Below, piece after piece: positions 52,287 through 64,000 of a DNA stretch of 64,000 nt (the stretch's first letter is position 1; every line of letters starts with the position of its first letter). This stretch comes from Streptomyces sp. CB02058. Its GTDB lineage: Bacteria > Actinomycetota > Actinomycetes > Streptomycetales > Streptomycetaceae. The notes below the pieces were generated by a model. The model made no database searches and was not told where the DNA came from. It was given only the letters and a program-made list of their open reading frames with translations. The DNA is taken from positions 124,001 through 188,000 of the forward strand of contig NZ_LIPG01000003.1 in NCBI RefSeq assembly GCF_001905505.1, given 5' to 3'. Both the position numbers and the translations under genes were made by a program.

Positions 52287-53042
52287 CTACGGGCGCTGCG
52301 CGCCGTACGCCGCGGTGATGCCCGCAGCGGCGGCGCGGAGCTCCTCGATCGCGGTGCCGACCGGCGCGTCGCGGGGCAGTACGACCGAGAGCGCGGCCAT
52401 CACGTGGTCGGGCCGCTCCCGTACGGGCACGGCGACCCCCGTCGACACGCCCTCGACCGAGCCCGGGGCCACGACGACCCCTTCGCGGCGGATGCGGGCC
52501 AGATCGCGGCGCAGCCGCGCGGGGTCGGTCACCGTCTCGGGCGACACGGCTTCGAGCGGTCCGGCGAGTACGCGTTCCCTGAGCTCCTCGGGGCCGTACG
52601 CGAGCAGTACGAGCCCCGACGACGAGGCGTGCAGCGGCAGGCGGCCGGCGACCCGGGTGATGTTCGCGCCGGCCTTCGGGTGCGACAGGCGCTCCACGAA
52701 GAGCGTCTCGCCGTTCTCCACCACGGCGAGCTGGGTGTGCTCCCGGATGCGGGCCTGGACGCGCTCCATGAAGGGCAGAGCCGCCTGCCGCAGCCGGAGC
52801 GCGCGTGAGCCGCGCAGGGCCAGTTCCCACAGCCGCATGCCCAGACGCACCCGTTGGTCCTCGTCGCGCTCCAGCAGCCCGCACTCCACGAGCTCGGCCA
52901 CCATCCGGTGGGCGGTGGACGAGGGGAGCCGTGCGCGCCGCCCGATCTCCGATGCCGTCTGCACCGTACGGTCCGTGTCGAACGTCTCCAGGACGCGCAC
53001 GATCCGCTCGGTGAGGGTCTCCCCGGAGGGTGAGTTGGCCAT
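52287..53042 (-). CDS. IclR-family regulator (probable pobA regulator)
   Basis: 251 residues. HTH: RVLETFDTDRTVQTASEIGR and RARLPSSTAHRMVAELVECG (about 16-56), then the IclR effector domain with LPLHASSSGLVLLAYGPEEL (about 134-153) and VSTGVAVPVRERPDHVMAAL (about 205-224). ATG at 53042 follows GAGAAGGAC. It lies directly upstream of pobA; IclR-type PobR/PcaU proteins respond to aromatic acids, so control of pobA is the natural inference. Confidence 0.9.
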   Translation of the reverse strand: MANSPSGETLTERIVRVLETFDTDRTVQTASEIGRRARLPSSTAHRMVAELVECGLLERDEDQRVRLGMRLWELALRGSRALRLRQAALPFMERVQARIREHTQLAVVENGETLFVERLSHPKAGANITRVAGRLPLHASSSGLVLLAYGPEELRERVLAGPLEAVSPETVTDPARLRRDLARIRREGVVVAPGSVEGVSTGVAVPVRERPDHVMAALSVVLPRDAPVGTAIEELRAAAAGITAAYGAQRP

Positions 53043-53195
53043 CGTCCTTCTCCGCTTCAGCCGCCTGCGCCGTGTGCAGGTGATTCTGTGCGATGTGCGC
53101 GGGTGAAAGTGGAACATGTGGCCTCCGGCCTGCTCCGCCACCGGTCCGCCGGGCCGCCCGGGTGACCCGGCCGCCGGCTGTGGCACCGTGGCCCC

Positions 53196-53738
53196 ATGAA
53201 GTGGAACGGTGAGGAGTACCAGCAGCGGTTCGACCGGATCGAGGGCGAGGGAGGGGACGTGCACGGGGAAGCGGATCTCGTGCGCTCCCTGGGACCCGCG
53301 ACGGTCCTCGACGCGGGATGCGGCACCGGGCGGGTGGCCGTCGAGCTGGCCCGGCACGGACTCGCCGTGACCGGGGTGGACGTCGACGAGTCGATGCTGG
53401 CCGTCGCCCGGCGTCTCGCCCCGGAGATCCCGTGGCACCGGTGCGATCTCGTGCGGCTGGATCTGGGGGAGACCTTCGACGTGGTGGTGATGGCCGGAAA
53501 CGTGCCCTTGTTCACCCCGCCCGGTACGGAAGCGGAACTGGTGGCCGGCGTGGCGCGCCACGTGCGCCCCGGCGGACACCTCGTCGCCGGGTTCTCGCTG
53601 GACCGTGGCTACACCCTCGACGCCTACGACGCGCACTGCCGGGCGGCCGGACTGCTCCCGGAGGCACGCTACGCGACCTGGGAGCGGAGCCCCTTCTCGG
53701 GCGGGGACTACGCGGTCTCGGTGCACCGCATGCCCTGA
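53196..53738 (+). CDS. Class I SAM-dependent methyltransferase
   Basis: 180 residues. Motif I VLDAGCGTGRVAVELARHG (about 37-55), motif II acidic residue in VTGVDVDESML, post-I region WHRCDLVRLDLGETFDVVVM, and RPGGHLVAGF. A compact single Rossmann domain without extra substrate domain; substrate unknown. It diverges from iclR and probably has a very short or no leader (no Shine-Dalgarno before ATG 53196). Confidence 0.88.
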   Translation: MKWNGEEYQQRFDRIEGEGGDVHGEADLVRSLGPATVLDAGCGTGRVAVELARHGLAVTGVDVDESMLAVARRLAPEIPWHRCDLVRLDLGETFDVVVMAGNVPLFTPPGTEAELVAGVARHVRPGGHLVAGFSLDRGYTLDAYDAHCRAAGLLPEARYATWERSPFSGGDYAVSVHRMP

Positions 53739-53747
53739 GACCGCGAA

Positions 53748-53789
53748 CGTGCGGGGCGGAGGCCGTTGAGTCGGCCTCCGCCCCGCACG
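53748..53789. terminator. Bidirectional terminator, methyltransferase/GH9
   Basis: Perfect 17-bp stem (53748-53764 with 53773-53789) and 8-base loop between two convergent genes. Confidence 0.9.
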
Positions 53790-53799
53790 GTTCTGGCCG

Positions 53800-56745
<2,946 letters not shown>

Positions 56746-56806
56746 TCAGTAACGGCCCCTCCCTAGCGTTCGCACCCTCCCGTACCGTCCCAGGAGGAGC
56801 ACCCTG

Positions 56807-59377
56807 ATGCACCTGCCCCGAACCCCCCGGCGCAGATCTGCGGCGTGGGCGACGGCCGCCCTCACCTCGGCCGTCCTGCTGACCGGCGCGCTGCCCGCCG
56901 CTGCCGCCGACAGTGCCCCGTCACCGAAGATCGATTCCACTCTGCTCGAAGCGGTGGACAAGGGCGGCGAGGCGTCCTTCTTCGTCGTCCTCAAGGACAA
57001 GGCGAACCTTTCCGACGCCAAGAAGCAGAAGACCCACGCCAAGAAGGCGAAGGCGGCGTACAAGGAACTGCGATCCCACGCCGACAAGAGCCAGAAGTCC
57101 CTGAAGACCTTCCTCGACAGGAGGAAGGTCGGCCACCAGGACTACTGGATCGCCAACACGGTCAAGGTCACCGGTGACCAGGCGCTCGTCGACGAGTTGG
57201 CCAAGCGCCCGGACGTGGCCTCGATCGTCAAGGAGCGGACCTTCAAGCTCGACGACATCGAGACCTCCGACAAGAAGGTCACCACGTCGCGCACCGCCGC
57301 CCTGGGCACGGACTCCTCCGCCGACGGCACCGACGCCCCCGCCTGGGGTGTGTCCGACATCAAGGCTGACCAGGTCTGGGACCAGTACGAGGACCGCGGC
57401 GAGGGCATCGTCATAGCCAACCTCGACTCCGGTGTGCAGTTCGACCACCCGGACCTCGTCGCGAACTACCGTGGCAACAACGGCGACGGCACCTTCAGCC
57501 ACGACTACAACTTCTACGACGCGACCGGGGTGTGCACCACCGCCGCCCCGTGCGACAACAACGGTCACGGCACCCACACCATGGGCACCATGGTCGGCAA
57601 GAACGGCATCGGCGTCGCGCCGAACGCGAAGTGGATCGCCGCCAAGGGCTGCGGCACCGACCAGTGCGACGAGCAGGACCTCCTCGACGCCGGCCAGTGG
57701 ATCCTCGCGCCCACCGACCACAACGGTCAGAACCCGCGCCCGGACCTCGCCCCCGACATCGTCAACAACTCCTGGGGCGGCGACGACAACGCCTTCTACA
57801 AGGACATCGTCGAGGCCTGGAACTCCGCGGGCATCTTCGAGGCCTTCGCGGCCGGCAACGACGGTGACGGGGTGACGTGCTCGACGACCCACCCGCCGGG
57901 CTCACAGGTCGCCTCCTACGGTGTGGGCGCGTACGACTCCGCCGGCAAGATCGCCAACTTCTCCGGCTTCGGCCCCTCGCCGATCGACGGCGGAGCCAAG
58001 CCGAACATCGCAGCCCCGGGTGTCCAGATTCCCTCCACCTGGCCGGGCTCCTCGTACAACACGATCGACGGCACTTCGATGGCCACCCCGCACGTGGCCG
58101 GCGCCGTCGCGCTGCTGTGGTCCGCGGCCCCCTCGCTGATCGGCAAGATCGACGAGACCCGCGCACTGCTCGACGAGGGCGCACGCGACGTCGACGACAC
58201 CCACTGCGGTGGCACCGCCGGCATGAACAACGTCTGGGGTGAGGGCAAGCTCGACATCCTCGCCTCCGTCGAGAAGGCACCGCACACCGCGGCCACCGTC
58301 ACCGGCGCCATCACCGACAAGGCGACCGGCAAGGGCCTGAACAACATCACCGTGAAGTCGACCGACGCCGCCGGCGCCGTCCGCACGGTCACCACCGGCA
58401 CCGACGGCACCTACCGCCTGCCGCTGCCCGCCGGGACCTACACCTTCGACTTCACCGGCTACGGCTACGCGGCCGGCTCGGCCGAGGACGTCACCCTCGC
58501 CGAGCGGCAGGACTACAAGCAGGACATCGCGCTGACCGCCGTCCCGGCCCACAAGGTCGCCGGCACCGTCCTCGACGTCACCGGCAAGCCGCTCGCGGGC
58601 GCGACCGTGGAGCTGAACGGCACCCCGCTGGGCGCCGTCACCACCGATGCCAAGGGCACGTACGCCTTCGCCCAGGTCGTCGAGGGCACCTACGGCCTCG
58701 CGGTCAAGCCCGCGGCTCCGGTCCTCTGCAACGGCGTCTGGACCGGCGGCGCTGTCGTCGGCGCGGCCGACCTGACCAAGAACGTGCAGGTCCCCAACCG
58801 CACCGACGCGTCCGGGAATGTCTGCGCCCCGGCCACGTACTCGTGGATCGCGGGCTCCAAGAAGGTCGCCCTCTCCGGTGACGAGGACTCCGCGAACGTG
58901 GCGCTGCCCTTCTCCGTGAAGCACTACGGCGTCTCGTACTCCTCCGCCTCGGTCACCACCGACGGTCTGGTCAACTTCCTGTCCGCCCGCGTCGGCGACT
59001 ACAACAACACCGCGCTTCCCACCGTCGGCCACAACGCGGTCAAGGGCATCGCGGCCCCGCTGTGGAACGACCTGACGCTGGACAAGAAGTCCTCCGTCCA
59101 GACCGCCACCACCGGCACCAAGGGCAACCGGAAGTTCGCCATCGTCTGGAACAACGCCGCCTACGCCGACGGCACATCGGGCCGCGCCACCTTCGAGGCC
59201 GTCTTCGACGAGGCCACCGCCGGTGTGACCTTCCAGTACAAGTCCGTCGCCGACCAGGGCGCGGGCGCCACCGTCGGCATCGCCGACCAGGCGGGCACCG
59301 ACGCCCTCCAGTACTCCTACAACCAGTCCGTGATCGCCGACGGCACCGCCGTCAGCTTCACGCAGGGAGCCAAGTGA
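56807..59377 (+). CDS. Secreted S8 peptidase, bacillopeptidase F-like
   Basis: 856 residues. Signal peptide with basic start MHLPRTPRRRSA and core to AAA at about 34; I9-like pro-domain (about 40-140). Catalytic Asp in IANLDSGVQFDHPD (about 206), His in NGHGTHTMGTMVG (about 254), Ser in IDGTSMATPHVAGA (about 424). Then two carboxypeptidase-regulatory-like Ig modules (VTGAITDKATGKGLNNITV; VAGTVLDVTGKPLAGATVEL) and a C-terminal beta domain. GGAGGAGC precedes the ATG. The stop overlaps the next ATG (TGATG), coupling it to the propeller protein. Confidence 0.93.
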   Translation: MHLPRTPRRRSAAWATAALTSAVLLTGALPAAAADSAPSPKIDSTLLEAVDKGGEASFFVVLKDKANLSDAKKQKTHAKKAKAAYKELRSHADKSQKSLKTFLDRRKVGHQDYWIANTVKVTGDQALVDELAKRPDVASIVKERTFKLDDIETSDKKVTTSRTAALGTDSSADGTDAPAWGVSDIKADQVWDQYEDRGEGIVIANLDSGVQFDHPDLVANYRGNNGDGTFSHDYNFYDATGVCTTAAPCDNNGHGTHTMGTMVGKNGIGVAPNAKWIAAKGCGTDQCDEQDLLDAGQWILAPTDHNGQNPRPDLAPDIVNNSWGGDDNAFYKDIVEAWNSAGIFEAFAAGNDGDGVTCSTTHPPGSQVASYGVGAYDSAGKIANFSGFGPSPIDGGAKPNIAAPGVQIPSTWPGSSYNTIDGTSMATPHVAGAVALLWSAAPSLIGKIDETRALLDEGARDVDDTHCGGTAGMNNVWGEGKLDILASVEKAPHTAATVTGAITDKATGKGLNNITVKSTDAAGAVRTVTTGTDGTYRLPLPAGTYTFDFTGYGYAAGSAEDVTLAERQDYKQDIALTAVPAHKVAGTVLDVTGKPLAGATVELNGTPLGAVTTDAKGTYAFAQVVEGTYGLAVKPAAPVLCNGVWTGGAVVGAADLTKNVQVPNRTDASGNVCAPATYSWIAGSKKVALSGDEDSANVALPFSVKHYGVSYSSASVTTDGLVNFLSARVGDYNNTALPTVGHNAVKGIAAPLWNDLTLDKKSSVQTATTGTKGNRKFAIVWNNAAYADGTSGRATFEAVFDEATAGVTFQYKSVADQGAGATVGIADQAGTDALQYSYNQSVIADGTAVSFTQGAK

Positions 59378-62304
59378 TGAGAGCCCTCCACTCGCGGCGC
59401 GCCCTGGCGCTCGCCTCCGGTCTGGTCGCGGCCGGTCTCTGCCTGACCGCCGTCCCCCAGGCGCTGGCCGCCGACGGCGACAGCGGCTCGGCGATGAAGC
59501 TGACCAGCGCCCAGGCCGAGAAGCTGGCCGCCAACGTCAACCTCGACCCGTACGTCAAGGCCGAGGACACGACCGGCACGCAGAAGAAGGCGACCACCGA
59601 CACGGCGAAGGCCGGCACCGACGCCGTGTCCACCGACGTCGACCCGGCCACCAAGGTCACCATGACCGCGAAGTCCACGCTGGAAGGCGTACGCGGCCTG
59701 GGGGCCACCGTGCCGGCCGGCAGGAACGGCGAGTACTTCTCCGTCAACAGCATGGGCAACGTCCAGCTCCACGCCGCCGACGGCAGCGAGACCTGGGCCC
59801 GCACCAGCCGCTCGTACTTCACGGACTGGCAGGTCAAGCCGCTGCAGGTGTGGCGCGTCGAGCCCTACCCCCCGCAGATCCTGATGGGGTACAACGCGGT
59901 CTCCCCCTTCTCGCCGAACTCCGAGTCCGGATATGCGGCGGGCGACCTGACCGGTGACGGCGTTCCCGACCTGGTCTTCTCGGCTCTGGTCGGTGCCACC
60001 CCGTACCCGCGGGCCTTCACCTCCCCGGGGTCGGCCCTGAGCACCGGCACCTTCGTGACCGTCCTCGACGGCAAGACGGGTGCCACGGTCTGGTCGAAGC
60101 TCTACAACTACGCCTCCATGGTGAAGATCGTCGACGGCACCCTGCTGATCGCCGACGCGCCGCGGATGAGCGGCGACGCCAAGGTCCCGGCCGATGCCAC
60201 CGCCACCCTGACCGGCATCCGGTTCTCCGCTGCGGACGGCAAGCTGACGCCGGCGCAGACCTGGACGTTCGACACCATGGAAGCCCGGTACACCAACTGG
60301 GCCGACATCCAGGACCTCGGCAAGGGCAAGGTCGCCGTCTCCTGGAACCTCGCCAAGGCCGACGGTGTCGACGGGCGCGGTCACATCGCCGTGCTCGACA
60401 CCACCGACGGCTCCGTCGCCTGGCGGACCGACAGCGTGCTGTACAACCGCATGCTGCGCCTCGACCCCGCGCGCAAGCGGCTCGTGGCGATCGAGCAGGC
60501 GGACGTCAACGACGCGGTGCGTTACGAGGTCGCCGCGTACGACGTGAAGACCGGCCACCGTGCCACCCTGAGCGCCCGGGACAACGTGGTCCCCACCGCG
60601 CTGACGGTCGGCGACCTGGGGGCCAAGGCCGGCGACGAGTACGCCGTCTCCGAGTCCTCGTTCGACGAGAACATGGCCGTCAACGCCGGCACCATCCGCG
60701 TCGTCAGCGGTGACAGCGCGGACAAGCCGCTCTGGTCGTACACGACCAAGAGGGATGCCGAGAACGGCCGTGACGCTCCCAGCACCTGGGGTCTCGGAGT
60801 CATCGACGGCAAGCTGGTCGCCTCCGCCCAGAACGACTGGAAGATGTACGAGCCGGAGAACCGCGGCAGCCTGCGCTACGCGTCGCTGACCGTCTTCTCC
60901 GGCAAGGGCAAGGTCGCCTGGCGCTCCAAGGAGGTCGAGGCCTCGCCGATGTTCCAGGACCTGTTCACCGACGCCCAGGGCTCCCACGTCCGGGTCATCG
61001 ACCAGGAACAGAACATCCGCACCTTCAAGCTGGGCAACGGCAAGACGGAGAAGGTCACCCCGCTCCAGGGCGACATCGCCTACGCCAAGAGCGCCGACCT
61101 GAACAAGGACGGCGAGAACGACCTGGTCATGGGCGGTTCGTCCAACGGCGTCTGGGCCTACTCGGGCCCGTCGCTGGTGAACGGGTCCAAGCCCGAGAAG
61201 CTCTGGCAGGCCACCGTCCCGGGCGGTGTCCACGACATCCAGCTCGGCGACGTCAACGGTGACGGCAAGCCGGAGATCGTCGTCGCGGCCGACACCGCGA
61301 CGGTCGTCCTCAACGGGAAGACCGGCAAGACGCTCGCCACGATCGACGGCGGCGGCCAGTTCGTCCGCTCGGCCCGGCTCGCCGACCTGAACGGCGACGG
61401 CGAGCAGGACATCCTCGTCGCGACGGACGCGCTGCGCGCCTACTACGGCGACGGTCACGCCATCTGGACGTACAGCGCCCCCGCGGACGCGGGCGACGTG
61501 CGCTTCTCCGACCCTTCGGTCAACGACGGCCGGGTGTACGCCTCGTACTCCAGCCTCAACTCGCTGGACATGGCCGAACCGGTGACCGGGGCGGTCGCGC
61601 TGAACGCCAAGAACGGCAAGGCCCGCTGGGCGCAGGCGCCGAAGCAGCCTGCCACCGCCACCACCCCCATCAGGACGGCGGTCGCCAACGAGGGTGTCTT
61701 CGCCTCCCAGGAGATCCCGTACGCCGACGGGCACGCGGTGATCTACACCTGGACGGTCGATGCGCCGTACGACTTCGGTGACGGCCTCGATCACGGCACC
61801 GGGTCGCAGAACGTCTTCGAGATCCGGGACGGCCGCACCGGAGAGGCGCTGAAGTCCTGGATCTCCGGCGGTCTGTGGACGCACTTCAGCTACTTCGCGA
61901 AGGACGGAGTGCTGTACCAGGGCGGCACGGCGTCCTTCCGCCGCTTCGGCGCGGACGGCACGTTCACCCAGCAGGGCGTCTCGCCGCAGTCCTACGGCGG
62001 CGGCTTCCTCACCGGCCCCGGCGGGCGTTCGCTGCTGGTCGCCGGGGCCGAGGCCGGCCTCTACCTCTGGGACCCGAGCATCATGGACTCCGAGGACTCC
62101 TGGGCCCCGTCCGTCGGGAGCATCGGTGCCACCAACGGTGCCCGCAACTACTTCGCGGGTGACCTGGACGGCGACGGTGTCGACGAGGTGCTGTCGCTGA
62201 ACAGCGACGACTCCGGGATGGACCGCACCGCGGGCCAGTCCGGCGGAGGCTACTTCCTGACGGACAACGGCATCCACCAGATCACGGCGTACAAGCTGTC
62301 CTGA
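59377..62304 (+). CDS. Secreted FG-GAP/VCBS beta-propeller protein
   Basis: 975 residues. Signal peptide MRALHSRRALALASGLVAAG cleaved near AAD. At least four FG-GAP/calcium-type loops are visible: GDLTGDGVPDLVF (about 190), ADLNKDGENDLVMG (about 573), GDVNGDGKPEIVVA (about 625), ADLNGDGEQDILVA (about 669), plus GDLDGDGVDEVLSL (about 928). Intervening segments include PQQ-like 'GKTGATVWSK' and 'NGKARWAQ' propeller blades. The start overlaps the protease stop by one base. Probably an extracellular substrate- or surface-binding partner of the protease. Confidence 0.88.
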   Translation: MRALHSRRALALASGLVAAGLCLTAVPQALAADGDSGSAMKLTSAQAEKLAANVNLDPYVKAEDTTGTQKKATTDTAKAGTDAVSTDVDPATKVTMTAKSTLEGVRGLGATVPAGRNGEYFSVNSMGNVQLHAADGSETWARTSRSYFTDWQVKPLQVWRVEPYPPQILMGYNAVSPFSPNSESGYAAGDLTGDGVPDLVFSALVGATPYPRAFTSPGSALSTGTFVTVLDGKTGATVWSKLYNYASMVKIVDGTLLIADAPRMSGDAKVPADATATLTGIRFSAADGKLTPAQTWTFDTMEARYTNWADIQDLGKGKVAVSWNLAKADGVDGRGHIAVLDTTDGSVAWRTDSVLYNRMLRLDPARKRLVAIEQADVNDAVRYEVAAYDVKTGHRATLSARDNVVPTALTVGDLGAKAGDEYAVSESSFDENMAVNAGTIRVVSGDSADKPLWSYTTKRDAENGRDAPSTWGLGVIDGKLVASAQNDWKMYEPENRGSLRYASLTVFSGKGKVAWRSKEVEASPMFQDLFTDAQGSHVRVIDQEQNIRTFKLGNGKTEKVTPLQGDIAYAKSADLNKDGENDLVMGGSSNGVWAYSGPSLVNGSKPEKLWQATVPGGVHDIQLGDVNGDGKPEIVVAADTATVVLNGKTGKTLATIDGGGQFVRSARLADLNGDGEQDILVATDALRAYYGDGHAIWTYSAPADAGDVRFSDPSVNDGRVYASYSSLNSLDMAEPVTGAVALNAKNGKARWAQAPKQPATATTPIRTAVANEGVFASQEIPYADGHAVIYTWTVDAPYDFGDGLDHGTGSQNVFEIRDGRTGEALKSWISGGLWTHFSYFAKDGVLYQGGTASFRRFGADGTFTQQGVSPQSYGGGFLTGPGGRSLLVAGAEAGLYLWDPSIMDSEDSWAPSVGSIGATNGARNYFAGDLDGDGVDEVLSLNSDDSGMDRTAGQSGGGYFLTDNGIHQITAYKLS

Positions 62305-62316
62305 TCCGGGTCGTCC

Positions 62317-62363
62317 GCATGCTGAGAACCCCCCGGGCGAGGCCCGGGGGGTTCTCAGCATGC
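62317..62363 (+). terminator. Terminator of the protease-propeller operon
   Basis: Perfect 22-bp stem (62317-62338 with 62342-62363) with a 3-base loop, 12 bp after the stop. Confidence 0.92.
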
Positions 62364-62383
62364 TCGGTTACAGTGGCGCCCTC

Positions 62384-64000
62384 ATGAACGCGCAGCAGCC
62401 AGACAGCACGGTTTCAGCCACACCGCTGCTGCGTCTGCACCTTTTCGGCGGTTTCGCGGTAACGCGCGACAGCGGTCCGGCCCCTGCCGAGCGCTGGACG
62501 CGCCCCAGCGCCCAGACTCTCGTCAAGCTGCTCGCCGTCGTGCCCGACCACCAGCTCCACCGCGAGCAGGCCATGGAACTCTGCTGGCCGGACGCCGACC
62601 CCCAGTCCGCGACCGGCAGTCTCCGTGTCGCGCTGCACGCCGCGCGCCGTGCCCTGGAGCCCGAGCTGGTGCCCCGCGCCACTTCCTCGTACCTGATAGC
62701 CGACGGCTCCCTGCTGCGACTGGATCCGGCCACCGTACGGATCGACGCGGACGAGGCGGAGACCGCGGCGCGGGCAGCTCTGGCGGCGCGGGACGCCGAC
62801 GCCCTCGCCGCCGCACTCGGTCTGTTCGCCGGGGAGCTGCTCCCCGAGGACCGGTACGCGCCCTGGGCGGAGTCACGCCGCGACCAACTCGTCGCCCTGC
62901 GCGAGGAGGTGCTGCTCGCGCTCGCCTCCGCACACCTGGCCCAGGGTTCCGTCGGCGAGGCGGTCGCCGTGGCCGAGCAGGTGCTCGCGGCCAGTCCCGC
63001 GGACGAGCTGGCCCACCGCATCCTCATGGGCGCGTTCCTGCGGCAGGGGCTGCGCCGTCGGGCGGTCCAGCAGTACCACGTCTGCCGTCGGCTGCTCGAC
63101 CAGGAGTTCGGGGTGCGGCCGGGCCCCGAGACGGAACGCCTCCATCGGCAGGCACTGGAACCGGGGCGGGCCCCGGCACCGTCGATTCCCTCACTCCCCG
63201 CACTCCTGCGGGCGCCCGCCGCCATACCGCTCCACGGCCGGGACGGCATCCTCGCCGCGCTCCTCGCCGAGGAAGGGCCCCCGGTGAGGCTGCTCACCGG
63301 CGAGGTGGGGGTGGGCAAGACCCGGCTCGTGGGTGAGGCCGCCCGACGCGCGGCGGCCACGGGTACGGCCGTCCTGTGGGGTGCCGGGCACGACGAGGAG
63401 GGCCACACGCCCTACGGGGTGTTCGCCGAGGCGCTCGATGCCTGGCTCGCGGAACGAGATGTCGGACACCGGGCCCGAGTCGGGACGGAGTACCCCGAAC
63501 TGGCCTCCTTCCTCCCGTCTCTCGGCCGGGTGCGCGAAGGGGGCGGGCGCAGCCCCGAGGAGGAGCGGGACAGGCTCTTCCGGGTCACCTCCGCCCTGCT
63601 GGCCGAACTGGCCGCCTCCCACCCGGTGCTCGTCGTCCTCGACGACCTGCACGCCGCCGACGCCGGCTCGTACCAGCTCCTCAGCCATCTCGCCCGGCGG
63701 GTGGCCGACACCGGGATGCGCCTGCGCTTCCTCGTCACCTGCCGGGAGGAGGAGCTGCCCGACGGCGACCCGCGCAGCACCGGACTCGTGTCGATGCTGC
63801 GGCAGGGGCTTGCCGCGCGCGAGAGGGTGGGGCCCCTGGACCGGGACGCCTGCCTCGCGGTCGTCCGGGACGCGACACGGGCGGCGCCCGCCCCGGCCGT
63901 GCCGGACGGGGGCACGGAGGCGTCACCCGGAGCCGTCGCACGCCCCGCCCCCGACCCGCGGATGAGCCGCGTGTGGGAACTCTCCCTCGGCAATCCGCTG
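62384..64000 (+). CDS. SARP/AfsR-type regulator with ATPase domain, 3'-truncated by window end
   Basis: 539 codons are visible with no stop before the window end. N-terminus: LLRLHLFGGFAVTRDSG, then HREQAMELCWPDADPQSATG and LRVALHAARRALEPEL, an OmpR-like winged helix (about 18-105). BTAD follows (about 115-260: FAGELLPEDRYAPWAESRRD, AHRILMGAFLRQGLRRRAVQ, EFGVRPGPETERL). A STAND/AAA-type ATPase starts with LLTGEVGVGKTRLVGEAARR (Walker A) and VLVVLDDLHAAD (Walker B). TACAGT (62369-62374) is a likely -10; no Shine-Dalgarno, so near-leaderless. Large SARPs control secondary metabolism or stress genes; targets lie outside or are unknown. Confidence 0.92.
   Translation, partial: MNAQQPDSTVSATPLLRLHLFGGFAVTRDSGPAPAERWTRPSAQTLVKLLAVVPDHQLHREQAMELCWPDADPQSATGSLRVALHAARRALEPELVPRATSSYLIADGSLLRLDPATVRIDADEAETAARAALAARDADALAAALGLFAGELLPEDRYAPWAESRRDQLVALREEVLLALASAHLAQGSVGEAVAVAEQVLAASPADELAHRILMGAFLRQGLRRRAVQQYHVCRRLLDQEFGVRPGPETERLHRQALEPGRAPAPSIPSLPALLRAPAAIPLHGRDGILAALLAEEGPPVRLLTGEVGVGKTRLVGEAARRAAATGTAVLWGAGHDEEGHTPYGVFAEALDAWLAERDVGHRARVGTEYPELASFLPSLGRVREGGGRSPEEERDRLFRVTSALLAELAASHPVLVVLDDLHAADAGSYQLLSHLARRVADTGMRLRFLVTCREEELPDGDPRSTGLVSMLRQGLAARERVGPLDRDACLAVVRDATRAAPAPAVPDGGTEASPGAVARPAPDPRMSRVWELSLGNPL

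Overview
The window is high-GC actinobacterial chromosome, almost certainly Streptomyces. The evidence is strong third-position GC, many GTG and a few TTG starts, leaderless genes, DUF3159/DUF3710/DUF4193/DUF3093 core proteins, CutRS, and DasR- and CebR-type operators. From memory (not searched), 3.9-23.5 kb follows the S. coelicolor gene order around SCO5859-SCO5901: hemH, an inositol phosphatase, cutRS, dut, kdpDE, two trkA genes, an APC permease and an rRNA/tRNA uracil methyltransferase. The prodigiosin (red) cluster that I recall lying in this interval in S. coelicolor is absent.

Layout. 0-3.8 kb: a membrane protein with seven 14-residue repeats, an aldonolactone oxidase-type flavoenzyme and an MFS exporter. 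3.9-12.6 kb: conserved housekeeping block with ferrochelatase, inositol monophosphatase, the CutRS envelope-stress system, small conserved proteins, a thioesterase, dUTPase and DUF3710. 12.7-23.5 kb: an orphan ABC ATPase, then a potassium-homeostasis neighbourhood (KdpDE without kdpFABC, OB-fold protein, DUF3159 protein, two RCK/TrkA proteins, a KimA-like K+ importer), then the RNA methyltransferase.

24-42.7 kb is accessory: a PLD-type cardiolipin synthase, small metabolic genes, a SpoIIE-type phosphatase, a large secreted subtilase, a TrmB/LuxR hybrid regulator, a decayed reductase gene, a tandem YCII protein, a lipase/GMC-oxidase operon divergent from a TetR gene, a phage 'beta protein' family gene, a GH84 glycosidase with a DasR-like operator, and a TetR/DUF1772 pair sharing two perfect operators.

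43-47.6 kb: a GtrA-like membrane gene diverges from an operon of a ribbon-helix-helix protein, DUF4097 and a DrrAB-type ABC exporter. The 444-bp intergenic region carries seven copies or near-copies of ATGGCGCCAT, most spaced by about two helical turns. This is the most interesting unexplained structure in the window.

47.6-64 kb: a kinase-like protein, dihydrolipoamide dehydrogenase, 4-hydroxybenzoate hydroxylase with an IclR regulator, a methyltransferase, a GH9-CBM3-CBM2 cellulase with a CebR-like box far upstream, a translationally coupled pair of secreted subtilase and FG-GAP beta-propeller protein, and the first 539 codons of a SARP-type regulator that runs off the window end.

Coordinates, start codons, inverted repeats and motifs were read directly from the sequence. 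Family names come from recognising conserved motifs, and regulatory roles are inference unless stated.
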